64,000 nucleotides of DNA from FEN-299 sp963727765 (GTDB taxonomy: Bacteria > Acidobacteriota > Vicinamibacteria > Vicinamibacterales > Fen-181), in the NCBI GenBank assembly GCA_963727765.1, contig CAVSGZ010000007.1, positions 62,001 through 126,000 on the forward strand. Reading direction: 5' to 3'. Shown here one piece after another: positions 60,408 to 64,000 of the stretch. Each line of letters opens with the position of its first letter. Positions within the stretch are counted from its first letter, which is position 1. The notes under the pieces were generated by a model. That model was not told where the DNA came from. It saw only the letters and a list, made by a program, of their open reading frames with translations, and did no database searches. The translations under genes were made by a program, and so were the position numbers.

Positions 60408-62811
60408 CGATGGTCACCGTGTCGCGGAAATACCGGACCTTGTCCACGCCGGCCGTGTCGGTCGAGGCGTCGAACGGGAGCCCGTGGAACGACAGCCCGT
60501 TCTGGAACAGCACGCGATCGCCATACTGGGCGCGGGTCATGTTGACGATGCTGTAGGTGAGCTGGCGGCCTTCTTCCGAGAGAAAGACCAGGTCGCCGTC
60601 GGTCAGCACTGGCCCGTAGCCGATCTTGCCCTTCTCGAACAGGTAGCGCGGGCGCCGGTAGTCGCGCGCGATGTCGAGGCGGAGATCCTGCTTCGCGCCG
60701 ATGATGATCCGTCGCCCGCCGGCCTCGATCTGGACCGCCAGGCCCGACGCGGTCGGCACGGTCTCGACCAGCGAAACCCGCCGGGCAAGCTCGGCCGGCG
60801 CCACGTCCTTGGCATGCGGGATGAGCACCGTCACCATTCCCTCGGTCTGGGTCGGCTCGAAGTGCCGCGCCACCGCCTGGTAGATCGCCAACTCGTCCTG
60901 GCCGTGGCGCTTCTGCGGTTCCACACCTTCCATTCGGAAGTGGCTCTGTGGGAACACGATCAGCAGGCGCTTGGCATCCGGGAACGCCGTGGCTCCGACG
61001 ACGTCGTACGCCGTGTCGTACCAGTGGTCCCCGCGCGCGACGATCTGGCGTGTGTGCCAGAGATTGGCCAGCGTGAAGTACTCCGTGGCCCTCGACTTGA
61101 ACACGTCGAAGACGACGAACATCTCGGGGTCCTTCAGGTAGATGACCACGCGGTCGGCGTCGTAGCCCCAGCCATCATCGAGCAATCGTGTCCGCGCGTA
61201 GTCGAACTCCGGCTGCTGCAGGAAGTCCACCTTGCGCGTGCGCACGGGCCGGTACGAGCCCGCGTCGCGCATGAACTCGAGCAGCGGCTGCTGCGGGATG
61301 GGCCCCTTCTGGCTGTAGCGTTCCTCGTTCGCCTTCTGGCCCATCCAGATCTTCTCGGGGCGCACGCACAGGCGGTTGTGGAAGTAGTCCTGGCGATAGG
61401 CACCGTACGGGCCGCTCGGCATGTAGTCGCGGTACCCGCCGTCGTGGAGCAGCAGCGACCCGCCGCTCATCAGCATGGGGATGCTGTTCTCGTCGGCGTG
61501 GCCGTGCGTCATCTTCTCTTCCTCGACCGGGATGCTGTCGCGGAGGTAGTCGCGGAAGTTCATCCCGCCGTCGCCCTCATCGCGATAGGTCAGCAGCAGG
61601 TAGGTGGAGTCGGGCTTCCAGCCGTTTCGAAAGACCACCTTCTTGCCCTGCACGTCCTCCATGACTTCGCCGCTCAGGCTCACGGGCGCGCGTGGGGCGA
61701 TGTCGTCGCGGCCCCAGCGATACGCGTCGAGCAGGAAGCACCCGAGGCCGGCGCTGGTGGGCCTGGTCAGATCGACGTACCGCGCGGCGATGCGCTGGGC
61801 CGCCCACTTCAGCTCGGGGTCGTTCAGCCGGGCGGCCGCCGTTTCGAAGAACACCAGGAAGTGCTGCCAGTTCTGGGACCAGGCCGCGTCGCCGAAGTCA
61901 GGCACCATGTCGCCCGGCGACATCAGGTTGAGGAAGTACTGGGCGTAGTAGAACACCTCCGGGGTTCGGAAGAGGTCCCCGGTCCTGTCGAGCGCGTCCG
62001 CATAGCCGAGCAGCGAGTAGAGCCAGACGCCGTGGTAGATGGTGGCGTCCTCGATTTCCCAGTGGCCCCAGTTGTCGTCGCCGAGCGCGCGGCGCTGCAG
62101 TTCCCAGCGTGCGGCGCGGGGATGCTTCGGCATCGCGCGAACGGCCCACGCCAGCGTCTCCGCGCGCAGCATCGCGCGGTTCATGGCGCCCCACTCCGAG
62201 GTCTGCAGCAGGTAGTCGATGCTGTGGCCGGCCAGCGCCTCGATCTTCGCGGCCTCGGCCGGCGTGAGCTGACCGAGCCGGTGAAGCGTGTCGTAGGCCC
62301 GGAGGTAGCGCATGACGACGAAGAAGTCGGGGAGCGCGGGCACGCCGTTCGCGTAGTCGGGCCGCGCCTTCGCCGCCAACTCGGGGTACTGGGACCGGTA
62401 GTCGCCGTACGTGAGCAGCACGTGTTTGGTGCGCTCGGCGTAGACGGGGTTGCGCTCCAGCTCGTAGAGCGTCGAATAGATGGCGGCCAGGTCGATCAGG
62501 TCCCCCGGCCCCCGGTAGCCGAACGGGCTGGCCGGGTCGAACGTCTGCCGCCAGCGAGCGAGGTTTTCCTCGCGATGGTCCCAGGCGTAGTCAGCCGATG
62601 CGCGGGCGTAGGCCAGGTAGTCGGCGCGCGTGACGGCGATGCCCGGCGCCACGGCCGTTCGTGCTGCCGCGGCCTGTTTGCCCTTCGCCTGGGGCTTCTG
62701 CCCCGTTACCGATCCGACCGACGCTGCCGATTGTGCATCGAGGCTCCGGAGCGCGGCACCGGCCGCGACCACGAGAACGCCCGCCGCAATGAGTGTGCTG
62801 ACGCCGCGCAT
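60391..62811 (-). CDS. Heparinase II/III family polysaccharide lyase
   Basis: 806 residues, secreted (signal helix in STLIAAGVLVVAAGAAL). The N-terminal (alpha/alpha) toroid (about 60-400) carries WGAMNRAMLRAETLAW with an Asn/Arg pair. The C-terminal beta-sheet domain has the signature THGHADENSIPMLMSGG (His-His-Asp), then DYFHNRLCVRP. These lyases cleave uronate-containing polymers by beta-elimination, leaving the unsaturated end removed by GH88. Heparin, heparan, alginate or ulvan-like polymers are possible. Confidence 0.85.
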   Translation of the reverse strand: MRGVSTLIAAGVLVVAAGAALRSLDAQSAASVGSVTGQKPQAKGKQAAAARTAVAPGIAVTRADYLAYARASADYAWDHREENLARWRQTFDPASPFGYRGPGDLIDLAAIYSTLYELERNPVYAERTKHVLLTYGDYRSQYPELAAKARPDYANGVPALPDFFVVMRYLRAYDTLHRLGQLTPAEAAKIEALAGHSIDYLLQTSEWGAMNRAMLRAETLAWAVRAMPKHPRAARWELQRRALGDDNWGHWEIEDATIYHGVWLYSLLGYADALDRTGDLFRTPEVFYYAQYFLNLMSPGDMVPDFGDAAWSQNWQHFLVFFETAAARLNDPELKWAAQRIAARYVDLTRPTSAGLGCFLLDAYRWGRDDIAPRAPVSLSGEVMEDVQGKKVVFRNGWKPDSTYLLLTYRDEGDGGMNFRDYLRDSIPVEEEKMTHGHADENSIPMLMSGGSLLLHDGGYRDYMPSGPYGAYRQDYFHNRLCVRPEKIWMGQKANEERYSQKGPIPQQPLLEFMRDAGSYRPVRTRKVDFLQQPEFDYARTRLLDDGWGYDADRVVIYLKDPEMFVVFDVFKSRATEYFTLANLWHTRQIVARGDHWYDTAYDVVGATAFPDAKRLLIVFPQSHFRMEGVEPQKRHGQDELAIYQAVARHFEPTQTEGMVTVLIPHAKDVAPAELARRVSLVETVPTASGLAVQIEAGGRRIIIGAKQDLRLDIARDYRRPRYLFEKGKIGYGPVLTDGDLVFLSEEGRQLTYSIVNMTRAQYGDRVLFQNGLSFHGLPFDASTDTAGVDKVRYFRDTVTIDAPSK

Positions 62812-62814
62812 GTC

Positions 62815-63825
62815 TCACCTCTCTCCATCGAACGCCTGCCAGCAGCTGAACACCTCGAGCACGTTTTCCGGACGGGCGCCGGGTCCGAACTCGCACTGGG
62901 CGATGACACCGCCGTTGGCGTAGAGGTACCGCTTCACGTCGCCGACCGCGCGCCTGACGTCCTCGAGCGATCCAAACGACAGGACCGCCTGCCGGTCGAT
63001 CTCCCCCCAGAAGGTAATCTGTCCGCGGAACCGACTGAGGGCCTCGGCGCCCATGCAGGCCACCTGGCTGTTGATCGCGTGGACGCCGACCTCGATGAGA
63101 TCGGGCAGGATGTCCACGATCCAGCCGTCGGAATGCATGAAGACGAACTTGCCGGCCCGCCGCGCAACGTCGCAGTACTGCCTGTAGATCGGTTTGTAGA
63201 GCTCGCGCCAGATAGCCGGCGACACCAGCATGCGGTCCTGGGCGCCCCAGTCGTCCATCAGCACGATCGCATCGACATCGGTCGCCGCCCACGCTTCGAC
63301 CTCGGCGAGGTAGTGATGGTGCAGGCGCTCGAACAAGTCCATGAAGCCGGGCGGACGGGTGAACAGGTCCACCAGGGCCCCTTCCATGGTCCTCAGAAAG
63401 CACAGCCGTTCGAACGGCCTGACCAGCGTGCCCGCCAGCACGAATTGGTCCGTCGAACGGCAGAACGCGTTCACCGCTCCGCGATCGATGGCCAGTGTGC
63501 ACGCAGGCGTCTCGAAGCGCTCGAGGTCGCTCCATTCCCTGATCAACGGTTCGCGGACGATGCCGATCACCCCGCCGTGGACGTTGTCGAACCGGCAGCC
63601 CCACTCGTCGACGTAGAGGCCCTTCTGGTAGCGCTGGCCCACGACCGGCAGCGGCCGCAGGTAGAGGCCGGGCGACGTGACGATGTCGTCCGGAAATTCG
63701 GTCCTGAGACGGGTGACCTCCTCGGGGTAGCGCTCCTCGGCCCATGGCAGCACCCAAGCCTGGCGCGGCACGGCCGGCGGGGAAGCGAATTCGAGCGACT
63801 GTCGCACCAGGTCACGCCGCCTCAT
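62815..63825 (-). CDS. UroD-like protein, HSDG variant
   Basis: 336 residues, shorter UroD-superfamily protein with TIM-barrel pattern: LVDLFTRPPGFMDLFERLH, DAIVLMDDWGAQDRMLVSP, GKFVFMHSDGWIVDILPDLIE, and VHAINSQVACMGAEAL. In the place of HxCG it has HSDG, so the zinc site of MtaA-type methyltransferases is not conserved. Function unknown. Three bases before the lyase gene; its ATG overlaps the partial upstream gene's stop. Confidence 0.78.
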   Translation of the reverse strand: MRRRDLVRQSLEFASPPAVPRQAWVLPWAEERYPEEVTRLRTEFPDDIVTSPGLYLRPLPVVGQRYQKGLYVDEWGCRFDNVHGGVIGIVREPLIREWSDLERFETPACTLAIDRGAVNAFCRSTDQFVLAGTLVRPFERLCFLRTMEGALVDLFTRPPGFMDLFERLHHHYLAEVEAWAATDVDAIVLMDDWGAQDRMLVSPAIWRELYKPIYRQYCDVARRAGKFVFMHSDGWIVDILPDLIEVGVHAINSQVACMGAEALSRFRGQITFWGEIDRQAVLSFGSLEDVRRAVGDVKRYLYANGGVIAQCEFGPGARPENVLEVFSCWQAFDGER

Positions 63826-64000
63826 CGACTCCTCCCGCCCGCACGCCCAGGACCGCCGCGGGGATACGCGTCGTAGCCGTCGAGATCCACCGGCACACCG
63901 GCTCGCGCCCAGCTGATGTCCGCCTCGGACGGGAGCAGGTGCCGCTCATGGCATCGGCTCAGCGTCTCGTCCAATTCCGGCACGAAGCGTCGCCCCGCCT
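63822..64000 (-). CDS. Unidentified CDS, C-terminal 58 residues only
   Basis: The frame is open from the window's right edge and ends at 63822 with ATGA overlap into the next gene, so it is an upstream member of the same operon. Visible sequence: GRRFVPELDETLSRC, ...LLPSEADISWARAGVPVD, LDGYDAYPRGG, and a Gly/Arg-rich tail. No family recognised. Confidence 0.55.
   Translation of the reverse strand, partial: AGRRFVPELDETLSRCHERHLLPSEADISWARAGVPVDLDGYDAYPRGGPGRAGGRSR

Overview
The window is about 64 kb of very GC-rich DNA. It looks like a chromosomal fragment of an Acidobacteriota-type bacterium, most likely a Vicinamibacteria-like lineage. This rests on gene content: an Oar-like TonB receptor with an N-terminal carboxypeptidase-regulatory domain, a secreted PIG-L protein, an ROK regulator, an RND pump and polysaccharide genes with UroD-like proteins. 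No 16S rRNA gene is present, so the assignment is inference. I saw no tRNA or rRNA gene, CRISPR array or insertion sequence.

Layout. 0-9.6 kb: the tail of a D-threonine aldolase-like enzyme, RidA, a secreted M20 peptidase, a Rho-N-like protein, an ABC-2 exporter pair, a di-heme cytochrome c peroxidase, a DUF2157/DUF4824-type membrane pair and a Gly-rich secreted protein. 9.7-18.3 kb: one minus-strand operon reading HdrA, MvhD, MvhG, MvhA, a second HdrA (QmoA-like), a winged-helix protein, a QmoC-like Fe-S/cytochrome b protein and a hydrogenase maturation protease. This is a group 3c-type [NiFe] hydrogenase joined to a Qmo-like membrane module, with no HdrB. 18.7-32.3 kb: hydrolase, DinB, outer-membrane protein, sodium symporter and an argininosuccinate lyase-type enzyme, then an ROK regulator, PIG-L deacetylase and TonB receptor. 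32.3-48.5 kb: ribosome hibernation factor, AsnA, an RND efflux operon, small hypotheticals, envelope proteins, a secreted methyltransferase, and an M24 peptidase with a POT peptide transporter.

48.6-64 kb holds two convergent, tightly packed operons for a uronate-containing polysaccharide. The plus-strand operon encodes KDPG aldolase, KDG kinase, a GH88 unsaturated uronyl hydrolase, a cupin, a Gfo/Idh oxidoreductase and an SDR. The minus-strand operon encodes a UroD-like protein, a heparinase II/III lyase, an (alpha/alpha)-toroid hydrolase, a Tat-type class V aminotransferase, a TIM-barrel hydrolase-like protein and a second UroD-like protein. Lyase, GH88, KDG kinase and KDPG aldolase make a plausible route from polymer to pyruvate and glyceraldehyde-3-phosphate. 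The UroD-like pair and the aminotransferase have no obvious step in it.

Two window-wide signals stand out. First, at least nine otherwise well-conserved genes are each broken by one or two single-base frameshifts, often at short G/C runs and all west of 47.2 kb. This looks more like consensus error than gene decay. Second, several intergenic gaps hold degenerate tandem repeats of period 7 with different unit sequences; one pair forms an inverted repeat inside the hydrogenase operon.
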